The notes beneath the pieces were generated by a model. It had not been told where the DNA came from, ran no database searches, and worked only from the letters and a program-made list of their open reading frames with translations. The position numbers and the translations under genes were made by a program. Shown in pieces: positions 45,061-56,654 of a stretch of DNA of 64,000 nt. This DNA comes from Bombus terrestris (Eukaryota; Arthropoda; Insecta; Hymenoptera; Apidae), in contig NC_063286.1 in assembly GCF_910591885.1 (NCBI RefSeq), positions 4,650,001 through 4,714,000 on the forward strand, given 5' to 3'. Numbering within the stretch: the first letter of the stretch is position 1; each line of letters starts with the position of its first letter.

Positions 45061-45525
45061 AAGATGTCCGTGATAATAGTAGTTGCCGGCTGTAGATGTC
45101 GCTGCTGGGCTCTGCTGATTTTCCTCCTAATTTAGTTGCGTAGAAGAAAGATCGGACTCTGGTCGCCATGATTCGAACCCGGGTTCCAAACGTTCGTAAC
45201 CTAAGACGCTAACAACTGCGCTGCCGTCGTTTTGCTTTTGTGTAACGTTCATCGACCAGTAGATAATATTACATGTGCGTATTTTTCATAATAAACAATG
45301 AATTTCGGTTGTGGAGTGGTTCAGGCAAAAGTACCGGTACGCGACGATACGACATAGCCATGCAATATTTTGTGTGTCGGAATTACATTTTTTAGGTTTA
45401 CAATTTGTAACTTAAATTTAAGTGGCTGTAGAGCGGTGCTTATATACGATATTGTTCTTTTTTCTATCTCCGTCCTGAAAACCTGGTCGCAAAAACAGGA
45501 CAGTTCTGCGCTGCCGTCGTCCTAC
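45061..45525 (-). mobile_element. tRNA-derived SINE interrupted by a LINE fragment
   Basis: On the minus strand the head GACGACGGCAGCGCAGTTGT, then TAGCGTC, shows an A box. GGGTTCGAATC (about 45173-45183) is the B box of RNA polymerase III promoters. The body continues to about 45061. The head is split by a LINE copy at 45231-45505. It is not a functional tRNA: no complete cloverleaf could be drawn. Confidence 0.65.
45231..45505 (-). mobile_element. 5'-truncated LINE (3' UTR only), copy 3
   Basis: A 275-bp diverged copy of the 3' UTR seen at 1303-1640 and 3773-4112 (shared caggcaaaagtacc, cgcgacgatacgacatagcc and aaaaacaggacagtt). A perfect 15-bp target duplication ctgcgctgccgtcgt is at 45216-45230 and 45506-45520, inside the tRNA-like head of a SINE. 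Confidence 0.9.
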
Positions 45526-45606
45526 ACCAGTTAGTGTCGAGTCGTGGTATTTGGCTTGTTGAGTAACATATATATACGTCGTATACGTCACATATATATA
45601 TATATA

Positions 45607-46584
45607 TGTCGGATTGGTGTTAAGGTTAGAATTAGGGTTAAGGACGTGAAACGAATCCCTATTGACACTAGACGTGATCATTATGCAATAGAGGAGATAT
45701 TTACTAGTGCAAATATGACTATGATGGAATTGGACAAGTAATCGCGATAATTAGATACTCGAGAAGCTAATGACAATGATCCTAGGCTCAATAACGAATC
45801 CACGGTCAACGGGATGACGAACTCTACTATTCTTTAGCGTCTAAGTTGTACTCAATGTTAATGCATGGGGCAATCACTACGTATCTGAGAGTTACTTGTT
45901 TCGTCGTCGAGATCGTACAGGAGAGTGACTCTCCGTCTCGACGATGCCGTCGAGGAAAACTATAATGGGTGTGTCTAAGGACATGAGATCCTCGGATTCG
46001 TCAAAGAAAGCTTTCGTTCCAAAGGTGAGGGAAATTAGCGCTGTTGCTAATTGGTCGATCTCCATATCGGCGTTTTGAAAGAGATGCTGGCCGCCCTTGA
46101 GGGGAGGTTGTTGACGGGGGGCATCGTTCGTGGAAGATAGGTTTCTCCTATCTTCCCGTAGTTGCACAAAGACTGCTTGTCTATATGAAGGACTTTACTT
46201 GACTAAATCTTAAGATTTATTGTGGGTCCTCACGTTAGCTAAACATATACTGCGGAGGTATGTTGACATCTAGAGATCATCTTACCTGGAGGATAGAATC
46301 TGCGTGTGGCGAGCTACGGGACAAAAACCATTGAAATATTTACTGCCGCGTGTCGCTACGACTATTTCTTTTAAGGAGAGGTATAGAGTTATTCTGTGCC
46401 TTTGTTAGATAAAACGTTCATCCCTTTGACCGCGGCTACGTTCGGCGACTGATTGTCGCCTCGAGCCCAAGCTCATGATCATAAATCTCGAACAATCGGG
46501 ACGACATTTGTTTAATCTAAGTTACAAAGTTACGGTATTCCCGCGAATCCAAGGAGGGGTTCCGGTGTTCTTTCATCTCTGACA
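45607..46584 (-). repeat. LTR-like element, family L4, copy 2, inside (TA)n
   Basis: Inverse relative of 42364-43093. The minus strand runs from TGTCAGAGATGAAAG to CCAATCCGACA. The ends are bordered by (TA)n at 45588-45606 and 46585-46600. It is 978 bp long because the middle differs. A 91-codon open frame at 45892-46167 (minus) lies in that extra part and has no recognised domain. It might be a gag start or chance. Confidence 0.65.
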
Positions 46585-46600
46585 TATATATATATATATA

Positions 46601-47829
46601 AGTTAAAAAATACACTAAATTCTTCGAGAAACCATTTTTAGTATTAACGTTATGAAGAATTTGTATAATTTTTAATACGTAGATTAAATTTGTATAATTT
46701 TTACACATATTTTGCTTATTTTCTAGTAATTCATTAGAAAGACCTCAGGGCTTCCTATTCGAGGAAACGATCAGTTCATCTCCTAATGGAACGTATCAAA
46801 TATAGGAGTGCCGCCCAATAGAGGGACAGGACGTGATATTTAATCCATTTGCGCCTATAAACGTAAAGCAGCATTCATCTCTGTAACTATGCTTGTGCAC
46901 ACGTTAAACGTTGCATCCATTTGTTGAGTTGCTGAGAGAGTAACAGATTTAAAAAAGTTTCAATTTTTAGACATTTTTAAAAAGTAACCAAAAATGTCTT
47001 CTTTCTTAAGCATCATAGTTATCCAATAAAATTACACTATTTAACAGAAACAAGGTCATAACTTAAGATAGCAAATACTTTGGTTCCATTCTTTAAGCGT
47101 TATTTTGAAAACTATGAATTTGCATGACTATCCGCTCTCTGGTTATACATTTCCTAGCAACATTCTTTCAAAAAATCTATGTCGTGTATTTGAAGATGAA
47201 AAGATTCTATGAATCAAGGAGAAGCCAAGTTCTTATTTCGTATTTTTATAAATTATTTCTTTAAGGGAAAGAAAGTGAAAAATGTGTTAAAGGATAGAAG
47301 GGGAATTTTGAAAGTAGATTTAAAAAGATAAATAGACCAAAGAATATAAAAACTGTCTATATAAAACTGTCTGTGTAGTTTGCTTAGGGATCATTGATGA
47401 ATATTGGATTCAGTTGTCACAATAGAATTATTGATGATTATATTTATGATCGTTGTAAATTATTTTGAAGCTGCCATTCTATGTTCCTTTAAAATCAATA
47501 ACCAACGTTTAATGTTAATTTAATCTAAATATTATGACAATTTTATTTATCTTATTTCTTTACTTTGATTTCTACTGTAGTTGACCTGTAATTAATGTAA
47601 AATAAACAAAATCAAGACGTTATTTCTTTCGTGTATCTAAGGAAAACCATAAGTGTTCACTAATAGGGAAACTCCCCCTAGACTGATTTCATTGCTGCCA
47701 ACAGTGTCCAAAAAAAACTATAAAAAGTTGTGAAGTTACTGAAAAAATTATTTTAAAATGGGGTGTGAAAGATAATCACTGAAAGAAGCTTAATTCCATC
47801 GCATCAATTTGCTTCGGGAATAAATATGC
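46601..47829. other. Non-coding sequence
   Basis: No gene is recognised. Confidence 0.45.
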
Positions 47830-48345
47830 CACGAAAAAGTACATAAGGTAACAAAACAAGATCATCAATGCACTGGAGCTAAAACAGTACTGCGCTATCC
47901 TATTTTTGGACGTTGAAAAGGTATTTGACAAAGTATGATGTGGGGACTTCTTGACAGAATTAAACAAAACTTCCCTATCGAGATGTTTCTGTTTGTTAAA
48001 TTATACTTTAAAAATAGAAGATTCTTTGCTGAATATCAAACACCCCTTCAGATTTACATACTGTCAGTGCTGGCGATACTCAAGGTTATGTTTTCATAAC
48101 TACATTGTATACTCTGTATGTAAACAGTCGATATACTGACCAGCTCTAAAAATACTTTATTTTAACGTTCGCTGATAATACTGTAATTCTAGCCACCGTG
48201 CTAAGGTTGTATCAACATTATTGCAGCAACACATACGATTGCTGGGACACTGGTTAAATCAGTGGAAAAAGGGTATACTGGCAAATGTAATCACATCGCT
48301 TTCACGTTAAGGAAGGGCAGCATATCTCCCACTTACAAAGAATTT
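47830..48345 (+). pseudogene. Jockey-clade reverse transcriptase pseudogene
   Basis: Plus-strand remnant with several stops and frameshifts. In order it shows AILFLDVEKVFDKV (RT motif A, LDVxxAFDKVWH in intact members); a loop region IKQNFPIEMFLFVKLYFKNR (one frame over); a decayed GVPQG region; and TFADNTVILAT (motif C, with the second catalytic aspartate changed to asparagine). LNQWKKGILAN and TLRKGSISPT follow. The catalytic change and stops make it inactive. Both ends are ragged and no target duplication was found. Confidence 0.78.
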
Positions 48346-48437
48346 TAGGCATGAAAATAACATGATATTCAGCATTTTATAAGAAAATCAAACCCATGCA
48401 TATACCTAGTGTATTTCTTTATCGTTGTTCGTTACTA

Positions 48438-48514
48438 TTAGGTTGGCAGCTAAGTGATTGCGGATTTTGCCATTAGGTGGCATTAACAAAATCCGCAATC
48501 AGTTGCCAACCCAA
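48438..48514. mobile_element. Cecropia-type mariner MITE (hairpin), copy 1
   Basis: A 77-bp near-palindrome, TTAGGTTGGCAGCTAAGTGA ... AGTTGCCAACCCAA, with TA on both sides. It resembles human MADE1-type elements in layout. The transcript would fold into one long hairpin. The 75 bp to its left are shared with the left flank of the copy at 59906. Confidence 0.9.
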
Positions 48515-48565
48515 TATATGTTACACTTTACGAAAAGGAATATTCATATTTATAAATCATATATA

Positions 48566-48838
48566 AATCATATTTATGATTATTGAAATATGTATAATTT
48601 TATGTGCCAGACTAGATTGATAGTAGTTATACATGTATGTGAATATGAGTGTGTGGAACTATGTGTGTGCGCGGTGCCTCGAAAACAAAAGAATGTAAAC
48701 TATTCAATTAAGTCTGGTACTGAAGAAGGTGACACGCGTGCAAGTGTGTATCGATGAATATCTTTGAAATCCTTTATGAAATAAATATATAACTATTCTA
48801 ATATTAATTCCAAGTGTAAATTTAGTGTTCCTATACCA
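48566..48838 (-). repeat. LTR-like dispersed repeat, family L3, copy 2
   Basis: Inverse copy of 28428-28706, sharing GATATTCATCGATACAC, CTTGCACGCG, CGCGCACACACATA and AAATTATACATAT. The lower boundary is approximate. Confidence 0.6.
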
Positions 48839-49174
48839 TTATTTTTGCAATTAAGATCCAAAACTCTCAACAATGATTTTTATATTTTATTAATATTTTA
48901 ATAAGTAACTGTTTCGAAATATTAATTATACATATTATCCTTATGTCAAATTTACTCTGTTTGTAAAAACAGAAGAAGAACAGCAAGATCTACGACAAAT
49001 GTCGATATGGATCAATGTGAGTTACTCGAAATACAGAAATGGAAAATCGATGTCGAATATGTTTACTCATTTTGCATATGTTTCCTGTGTTGCCAAAGAT
49101 CGATAAAACCGTGCCGTGTTCGTTCCGTGTTCCGGCTATACTCTGGATTAGGTCCGGCCTCCATAGTTTTAAAT
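48839..49174. other. Non-coding sequence
   Basis: No recognised feature is seen. Confidence 0.45.
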
Positions 49175-49680
49175 CAGAGTTGGGCAAAAAGTAATCTGAT
49201 TTATTAACGATTATGACTAACGTAAAATCATGTTCATAATTGATGATCACGATTACTAAATAATCTAGCAATCATGATTAATGAATAACTGAAGTAATCA
49301 AAGCAAATGTATTCAGTAGGCATGATTAACTCAGAAATTTGAGTTTATTATAGTAGCTTATTATAGAAATTTATTATAGTAGTTATAATGATATTGGACA
49401 ATTTTTATAAAATCCACATTTGTTGTATAATTCAACGAAAAAATATTTACATAATAAATGAATATAAACTATGATCCTGGTGTGTGAGTGGGAGTACAGT
49501 ACGCTTTTAATTTGACTTTCATTAAAAATATTTCATCCGAGAGTCCATGCTCCTTCAGTTCCTTTTCCATCGTTGCATAATAAAAGGACAGTCTCCTCAC
49601 GGTTGCTGACGTTGCTAATGGCGTAAGAAAAAAACGTTTCTTATCGATGGATTCTGGCATGGCAGATATAAACCTTGCTG
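49175..49680 (-). mobile_element. hAT element remnant
   Basis: CAGAGTTGGGCAAAAAGTAA at 49175 is a typical hAT terminus. A minus-strand hAT C-terminal fragment lies inside. The other end was not identified. Confidence 0.68.
49469..49660 (-). pseudogene. hAT transposase C-terminal fragment
   Basis: The minus-strand stretch LTPLATSATVRRLSFYYATM, then LKEHGLSDEIFLMKVKLKAY, is a diverged form of the hAT dimerisation segment (usual theme: PATSAxxERxFS ... LSDE...L.K). Key positions are altered (RLSFYY). Nothing upstream of it is preserved. Its 3' end points to the hAT terminus at 49175, the expected order. Confidence 0.65.
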
Positions 49681-49700
49681 TTTTTCAGATAACAAATGTA

Positions 49701-49914
49701 TTAGGTTGCCCGACGGGTTTCTTTCGTTTTATGAGGAAATAATAGACGCGCAACATTTTTTGTTTTGTATTATTTTGTCGAATATCGTACGATCCATCTC
49801 GTTCTGTTGAGATAAACACCGCGACATTTCACAGACTTAGTTTCACGTTTGTATGAAGCTGCATTGTTGTAAGAAACACGTTTACGAAACAGAGACACAT
49901 TCCGGATAACCTAA
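49701..49914. mobile_element. mariner-derived MITE, second family
   Basis: TTAGGTTGCCCGACGGGTTT on the left and, in complement, TTAGGTTATCCGGAATGTGT on the right. The interior resembles the untranslated ends of a mariner element joined directly, without a transposase. Confidence 0.75.
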
Positions 49915-50634
49915 AACTATAGAATTTCCAACTGTGCCCTAGATGCAGGTAAAGTAGTTTTAATGTAATTATTTCCAAAATCGAAGAACTCGTCGCCAAG
50001 CGAAGCTTCTTTTTGTCGTTCTGGATATTCAGTTGAGCTGCTTCTTTAAAAGGTTGCATTAATCTTTCGCTTCGTGTAGGTAACAGGCGAAGTGATAACC
50101 ATCGCTGTTTTAGTCGCCGAGATGAGAAAGCTCGTGTTACACCTCTTTCCAATTTTTCCAGTAGAAAAAGTTTAAAAATTCGTGAAATCTTACTTTTATA
50201 TTGTTCGAAAGAGTTTCTACGAATAGCTTATAATAAGTCCATTCAAAATCCATTATCGCCTTAAGTTTCGCATATAGAGAAAGAAATGGTATGAAAATTT
50301 CACATTGTAATATATTTCAAGCATAGCAAAAGATTTCGTATACTTTAAATGATTCTCTAAGTACTGAAAATCTTGATTGTTTAATTCTGTGAAGTTTATT
50401 ACCTTTTCCAACATTTATTGCTACAATTTGTAACGAATCATACAAACTGTCCTACCTAGTTTGGGGTTAGGTTTCTGCAGTTTTTGGCTGTGTTGCCATT
50501 TTCCACAGATAGCGACATTCCTGTATAGCTCTGCTATATGCAGTTGTTAATTGTGACAATTCTTATAAAATTCTGCTACCATCGTCTGTAACGCACAAAT
50601 GCATTGTACATAAGCAACAATAAGATCCATTTCA
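49915..50634. other. Non-coding sequence
   Basis: The open frame on the minus strand at 49829-50152 starts inside the MITE's flank and has no recognised domain. Nothing else was found. Confidence 0.4.
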
Positions 50635-50880
50635 TTAACACTAGAACATTACCACACCAGTCAAATTGACTGGTTCTACAATTTCATTTAAAAATTCCTA
50701 CTTCGTGTTATATTTTCTTTCTGCAATGATAACTAAAAGAATAATATAATGAATTTTATTTTGCTTTTCATGTGTTCAAACTAAAAATAATTTTGTATCA
50801 GGACTACGTATACCAATAGCAGTCAAAATGACTGGTACTTGCCAAAGTGTAAAAGGGTCCTGCAATCTGTCTATCGAACC
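50635..50880. mobile_element. piggyBac-like element end, family P5, copy 2
   Basis: TTAA (50635-50638), then CACTAGAACATTACCACACC and the palindrome CCAGTCAAATTGACTGG. The next 150 bp match 22107-22290. A second AGTCAAAATGACTGG block lies at 50823-50837. The opposite TTAA end is missing. Confidence 0.65.
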
Positions 50881-50954
50881 CCAACTAACCAGTTTCCTTG
50901 TTTTGTACAACTTGCCACACGTTTCTCAAATTTTTACCGCGTATCATTCGTAAT

Positions 50955-50988
50955 GACAAAACCCGCAATCACTTAGTTGCCAACCTAT
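50955..50988. repeat. Right arm of a mariner MITE
   Basis: GACAAAACCCGCAATCACTT then AGTTGCCAACCTA is the right arm of the hairpin MITEs at 48.4 and 59.9 kb. The left arm is absent. Confidence 0.75.
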
Positions 50989-51949
50989 ATAACTACATAG
51001 AACGTCGATTCTGGTAAAAGGTAAATTAATCATTTCGTCAACGATTAAGAATTACGGATTATTAATTACAGAATACACAGAAATATTCATGAAATTTTTG
51101 TTCGTGACGTATTAATTGCTTTCGAAAACGAAATTTTCCTTCTCGGCTTTGCCCACGACATACATAATGTACATTAAATCGTTTTCTCTTCCTTTGTTCT
51201 ATTTCTTCCTCCTATCATAGCTAACTGTAAGTCTTCGATTAAAAATGGCGTTTTGTTGTATGTTCTTTTATAACGTTTGGTTTCCAACTGAGCGACACAT
51301 TTATCTCGAGTACGTTCCGGACGATCGTGCAGAAATATTAACGCATAAACGCCCGGTCACGGAACGGACGCGGCACGGTTGTGTGTAAATCGACCTTAAT
51401 TCTGCTTAGGCGACACCGGAAGTAAGAACAAGTTACGCGTCACGAAATCACGATACGTCGGATGCGTCGACACACCTCGATTGTCGACGTAGCGCGACAT
51501 GGAGAGATTAGCGAAATAAATTCTTGTTTCTTATTTTGTTTGTAAGATGATACTTTGAACGTAATTCTTTATTGGATGAAAGTTAATTACGTTAAACATG
51601 TTAATATATAATGTATCTTATAATGTATAATAATAATGTATCTCTACATTTTAGGTTAATTTCTACATTAATTTTTATACTCATATGTATGATTTAATAG
51701 ACACTTAAAACATCTTTTCAAATGATTAAAATTCTTTCATATATTGCAAATTTTATAATCGTTGCGGTATAGTTATTGGATAATTGTTGTGCAATTTCGT
51801 TAGATACAGAAACGTAGCTTAATTAGTAATATTTAATAGAAGTTCATGGAATTAATTTTTTGGTTGAAAGTTTATTAAAACCACATTTTCCTTTTGTACA
51901 TTTTCCTTTGGTGTAGATGATTACAATATTTCCTTTAGATAAAGCAGGG
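50989..51949. other. Non-coding sequence with a CpG-rich island
   Basis: Between about 51290 and 51500 the sequence is rich in CpG and far less AT-rich than its surroundings. It has no open frame or recognised domain. It could be an enhancer or a promoter. The remainder is AT-rich. Confidence 0.4.
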
Positions 51950-52537
51950 AGTATATTTGGAAAACTATGGTAAACATATATCAGTTTGCTTTAATAAGAA
52001 TACAATAATTTATTGAATACATAATAAAGAAGATTATATATAGTTATGTATAATTAAATAGATGAATAAACAGATACTATCAGTGTTATAGATTGTTTGG
52101 GAAGGTATTTATACTACTGATGTCTTAGTGTATCTGAAAAACTATGGTAAACATTTTCAATTACTACAATGAGCCAGGAAATATCAGTTTGCTTTGATAA
52201 GGATACAATAATTTATTGAATACATAATAAAGAAGATTATATATAATTATATATAATTAGATAGGTAAATAAACAGATATTATCAATGTTATAGATTGTT
52301 TGGGAATGTATTTATGCTACTGGTGTCTTACTGTATTTGAAAAACTATGGTAAACATTTTCAATTACTGAAATGAGCTAGGAAATATCAGTTTAATTCAG
52401 CTTTAATAAGAATACAATAATTTATTGAATACATAATAAAGAAGATTATATATAATTACATATAATTAAATAGACAATTAAACAAATATTATCAATGTTA
52501 TAGATTGTATTGGAAAGTATTTGTACTACTAGTGTCT
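51950..52537. repeat. Three-copy tandem repeat (about 176-204-bp units)
   Basis: Units begin near 51961, 52137 and 52341 with AAAACTATGGTAAACAT. They share AATACAATAATTTATTGAAT and a GTTATAGATTGT block. The first unit lacks about 27 bp (tttcaattactacaatgagc...). Confidence 0.85.
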
Positions 52538-54172
52538 TCCATAAATTAGGTGATCATCTGTTTGATAATTTGAGGATGTACATCTGTTTCAATAACAACA
52601 CTAAAATTCTTCTTCAAATTAGTAATGCAATTATGACAAACAATGCTAGAAATTAAAAATATACATGTACCTATATCTAACTGTTTATAAGAAGGTCGAA
52701 TGCCTGCCAAATATTTTTTCAACACATTTAAATACAACATTTTTACAGTAAAAATATTATTCGATGTGACTCTTGTTATTATATTGATTAGCTTGAGAGA
52801 CAGTGCGCACATTATATCTAGTTTTATATTTCAGAGGTTACAGTTACATATTGCTTTTATGTTCGGCGATGACGGCATTGTAATTCAACTGAAATAGATC
52901 CGAGAATATGCATAAGTCGGTCAGAATTCAGAACACCTATAGATCATTAAAGTGTTCCTAGAATATTTATTATCACACGTAAATACATTATTCATGAAAT
53001 AGTTACTACTTCATAGCATTTTAACTAATGCCATTAAAGAAATAATATTTGTAATAAAAATACAAATATTATTTCAACAATCCGAGATTATACAATAAAA
53101 GAAAAAATGTTATACCATGTATAATATGTTATAAGTGTATATATGTATGTATAATATGTTATACTGTATATACTATGTAGAGTATAACTTTTTGTTAAAA
53201 TTAAAAGTGTTTTTTAATTTTGTTAAATTTAAAATGCAATTTAATTAGTTTAATTTTGTTAAAATTAAAATGCAATTTCTGCATGTGTCTTAATACGGCC
53301 TCTATCTTTTTCAAATTCCTCGATTCTTTTAAAAACAATTTTATAGCATACTTACAAATTTTTCACTCTTGATGAGTAGACTTTGGATTTTGATGCATTT
53401 ATTTCAAATGTAAATATTCAATGTAAATATACATATTTACAAAGCAGAGTATTCGTCATAATCTTTACTAGGTGAATTGGTAGACAGTAAAAATTAATAG
53501 GTGAAATTTACATAAAAATTAGCAATCTGATAATAACATAAAACGTGTACTTTTAAAAGTTAAATTAACATTCCAGTAATCTTCGAACAACAAGGTTAAG
53601 CTAAATCGGTAAATTGCATGGAAAACTCTTTCCATGACAATGTACATACATGTAAATATAATGTAGTATATATAAAAGTATATATGAAGTATTTAAAACG
53701 TAGAGCTACTAAAAGTAAGGCTTACGCAATGATGGTATGTTTTTTCACAATAAAATAACAACATAAAATGAACATTACAGATCAAATTTGCTTTTTTAAA
53801 TGAAAACATATCATATATCCTTCAATGTATTAATCGATAGATCTCGAGATATTCTATGAAAAAATATTGACCAAAAAAATGTTAAGCAGATATTTTAACT
53901 TCTGTTTTGCAAAATTTATCATATGAAAGACAAGATTATTTCCTTGTTAAAAAGTTGAAATATCTATTAATTTAATAGCTTCTCGACATCTACAGATTAA
54001 TAATACTTTAAAAAGGATATCGAGTTGCATGAATTAATCAAAATGCATTAAAAAATATATGATTGCATTTGAAAGAACAAAATTGATCTTCACATGACAG
54101 TTACGTTCCTATCTACAGAGAAACTAATATCATTAGAAACACTTCCCGATATAATTGTATAATATTATCGAA
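52538..54172. other. AT-rich non-coding sequence
   Basis: No gene is recognised. A possible acceptor tatatttcag at 52823-52832 precedes a short open stretch ending FGDDGIVIQLK at 52897; it is unsupported. Confidence 0.4.
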
Positions 54173-54177
54173 AATAT

Positions 54178-54397
54178 TGTTATTAAATAGGTTTCGGGGT
54201 TCGATATTTAATTGATTCACACAAATTCAGTTTTTATATTCTGTATTTCACCACCATGTACAGCCAAATGAACACATCGGATACACTGAGATAATTAACC
54301 CGTGGCGAATGCCAAAAACAAAAGAGCGTCGTTACAAGTCGTACCAACTTAGCATGTAGGAACTAGTGATTATACCAACCTAATATTTTCCTCAACA
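54178..54397. repeat. Solo LTR, family L1, copy 2
   Basis: A 220-bp copy of 14103-14322, with TG...CA ends and a perfect 5-bp duplication aatat (54173-54177, 54398-54402). Confidence 0.92.
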
Positions 54398-54642
54398 AAT
54401 ATTTCAGTTTATTTCTACTGTTAGGTAACTCCCTGTACACATGGTTTATTGATTTAACCAATTTAGAAAATTTAGATCGAAATGTTTATCTATCAGAATT
54501 TCAGAAGCAGACAATTTACACAGAAGCTACAATAAATCTCTTCGTTTAAAACAAATGAATTCCAAGGAACGCGTGATCGCTATTTTTATCGCAATCACCT
54601 GAAGAGATCGAAGGTTGTCTCTAGTAGTTTTTGCCGTGTTTT

Positions 54643-55575
54643 TTAACACTAGAACTACCGGCATTCGAGACGTAGTTATCTCTACCAAAGCCAGTCGAAA
54701 TGATACATAATAAAAAAATACATAATAGTAGAATATTTTTAGATTTATTGATCTATTATTATCTTACAAAAGGAACTCCATGTTCTGAGATCATAAAAAC
54801 TATATAATAACGATGAATATTCAGTACCAAAATCTTACATAACAAGAATGTTAAAATAAGTTTCCATTGGTAAATATAAGAAGTATAATGTAATAATACA
54901 ATAATAACAATAATAAGCGTAATATAATAAATAAAATACAAATATAACTTAAATTATTAGGTACAGAATTTATCATTCATCGCAATTCTTACAAACGTAA
55001 ACATTCTTCTGCCTGCATTTCCCGCATACATATTTCTTACAAAGATTGCAACTGGTGGTGGTCTTATTATTATTACAGTATCCTATCTGACACCATTTGC
55101 GTCAATAGGGTGAGTTATTTGACGTAGTTCGGATCTCAGATGCTCAATGTTTTATCCATGATTTTTCATTGTCAGTGGCAAGTTCATCTGTTAATTGAAA
55201 CATAAAATTTTTTCCGGATATCTACTCACCTATGGTCTTCTTATATAAAATCCAGGCAATTATGCCAGCTAAATCTAAAATATTAAAAAATACTTGAAGT
55301 GGCCATCTTCTTGATCCCGACTTCACGTTATATTTTTTTGCCATTTGGTCTGCCATATCTACCCTAAATTTTGTTTTATTATAAAATTCCATCGTTTCAG
55401 GTAGGTCCTTTTCGCTTTTTCCTAAATATGGAAATTCATTTGCAACATACTTTGCTTGAACATCAGGTGCCAGCCAAAATTGAATTCCGAATTTGTCGGG
55501 TTTATTATATAACTCTATGCTCGTTATAGTCGTATCTTTTGAAGCATAGGCAATGAATACTGGTTACGTTGATCT
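54643..55575 (-). mobile_element. piggyBac-like element with transposase remnant
   Basis: TTAA at 54643-54646 is followed by CACTAGAACTACCGGCATTC, similar at the tip to family P5. It continues into a transposase remnant on the minus strand. The opposite terminus was not found. The element probably ends near or beyond 55575. Confidence 0.75.
54960..55575 (-). pseudogene. piggyBac transposase, C-terminal half, inactivated
   Basis: Minus-strand remnant. In order it reads KPDKFGIQFWLAPDVQAKYV, then NEFPYLGKSEKDLPE, then RVDMADQMAKKYNVKSGSRR followed by WPLQVFFNILDLAGIIAWIL. These are the conserved parts around the last catalytic aspartate of the DDE domain. After stops and a frameshift it ends with a cysteine-rich domain CNLCKKYVCGKCRQKNVYVC followed by KNCDE. 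The CxxC pattern is that of the piggyBac C-terminal zinc-binding domain, which recognises the subterminal repeats. The N-terminal half and the first catalytic aspartates are absent. Such an enzyme moves elements between TTAA sites; this one is dead. Confidence 0.88.
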
Positions 55576-56654
55576 AGTCATCGTTGACTCGCGTTGCTTA
55601 TTTAATAGCGGTTTGTATGACCCCAATCAGAAACGTAGATTGTCGCCCTTATTATGCAGCTCGCGTTGCTTAACACTGTTACAGTTATGAAGGATAGTCT
55701 ACACGGTACAATCAGTTTCTTGACTCTATGAAAGAACGTTGAGATTTTTAGTGCATTTTAAAACGTGATTGATACATTTCTAATAAATGTATTTTTAATT
55801 AGTTGGAATATAAAAATATATTTATGGTTAATCTTTTCAATATCGAGTTTGTTGTCAGCCTGTGAGAAAAAATAATTTTATTAGTTATGAACAGTTAAAT
55901 ATAAATAGGAAATGATAACAACACATAGGAAAGATAGAAAAGTCTGACTAATGTGTATTTTTGCTGATAGACAATTTCGAAAGAAACGGAAGTTTTATAA
56001 AATTCAAAACTTATGGCTCCATTAGATGTGTGTTTTATTTTGTTATAAATTTTAAGTACTTCAAACAGATTCTATTACACGCTATTAATTTTAAACAATT
56101 GAAAATACAAGAAAATTATGGAAATGTCAAGAAACAAATGAAAATCAATAAATTAAATTTTTTCGTCAATTTATAAACGTTTTGTTTAATTTAGTTCTCC
56201 CAGAATAAATAAAAATTAATAATTGTACGTGTGAAAAACATCGTACAATTTAAACGTTCTGTCCAAAATTAATTTATATTCGATTCGTATGGTTTCACCT
56301 CTGCTCTCCTATTACTTCTAAATGAAAAATATTTATGCAAATGATTTATTACTATACATACATGACACTAAAATGTATTATTTATGAAATACCATCCTTT
56401 AATTTTCAAATTATTATTATATCACATGTTCTTTGTATTCCATTGTATTTTTTTAATGTCAAATGCATGCCAAATTGAAAAAATGTAATTTCTTCAATGT
56501 AATGCGTATCTTTTGTGCAAATATAGTAATTATTGGTATAAGTTATCAGTCTTTAGTATTTGCCATTAAGGGACTACATATACTTTAAAAAAGTACATTC
56601 AACGCTAATTATAAGAAATTGACTATGACTTATTTGCATATATTTTGTATTATA
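55576..56654. other. AT-rich non-coding sequence
   Basis: The left part (to about 55730) may still be transposon-derived. No gene is recognised. Confidence 0.4.

Noticed and set aside
45892..46167. 91-codon open frame inside LTR L4 copy 2
   Set aside because: Could be a gag start, but there is no motif and it is not shared with the other LTR; not called as a gene.
49829..50152. 107-codon open frame on the minus strand
   Set aside because: Overlaps a mariner MITE end, has no recognised domain, and no splice or start support.
52833..52897. Possible last exon ending FGDDGIVIQLK
   Set aside because: Only 21 codons after a plausible acceptor; no partner exon or family.
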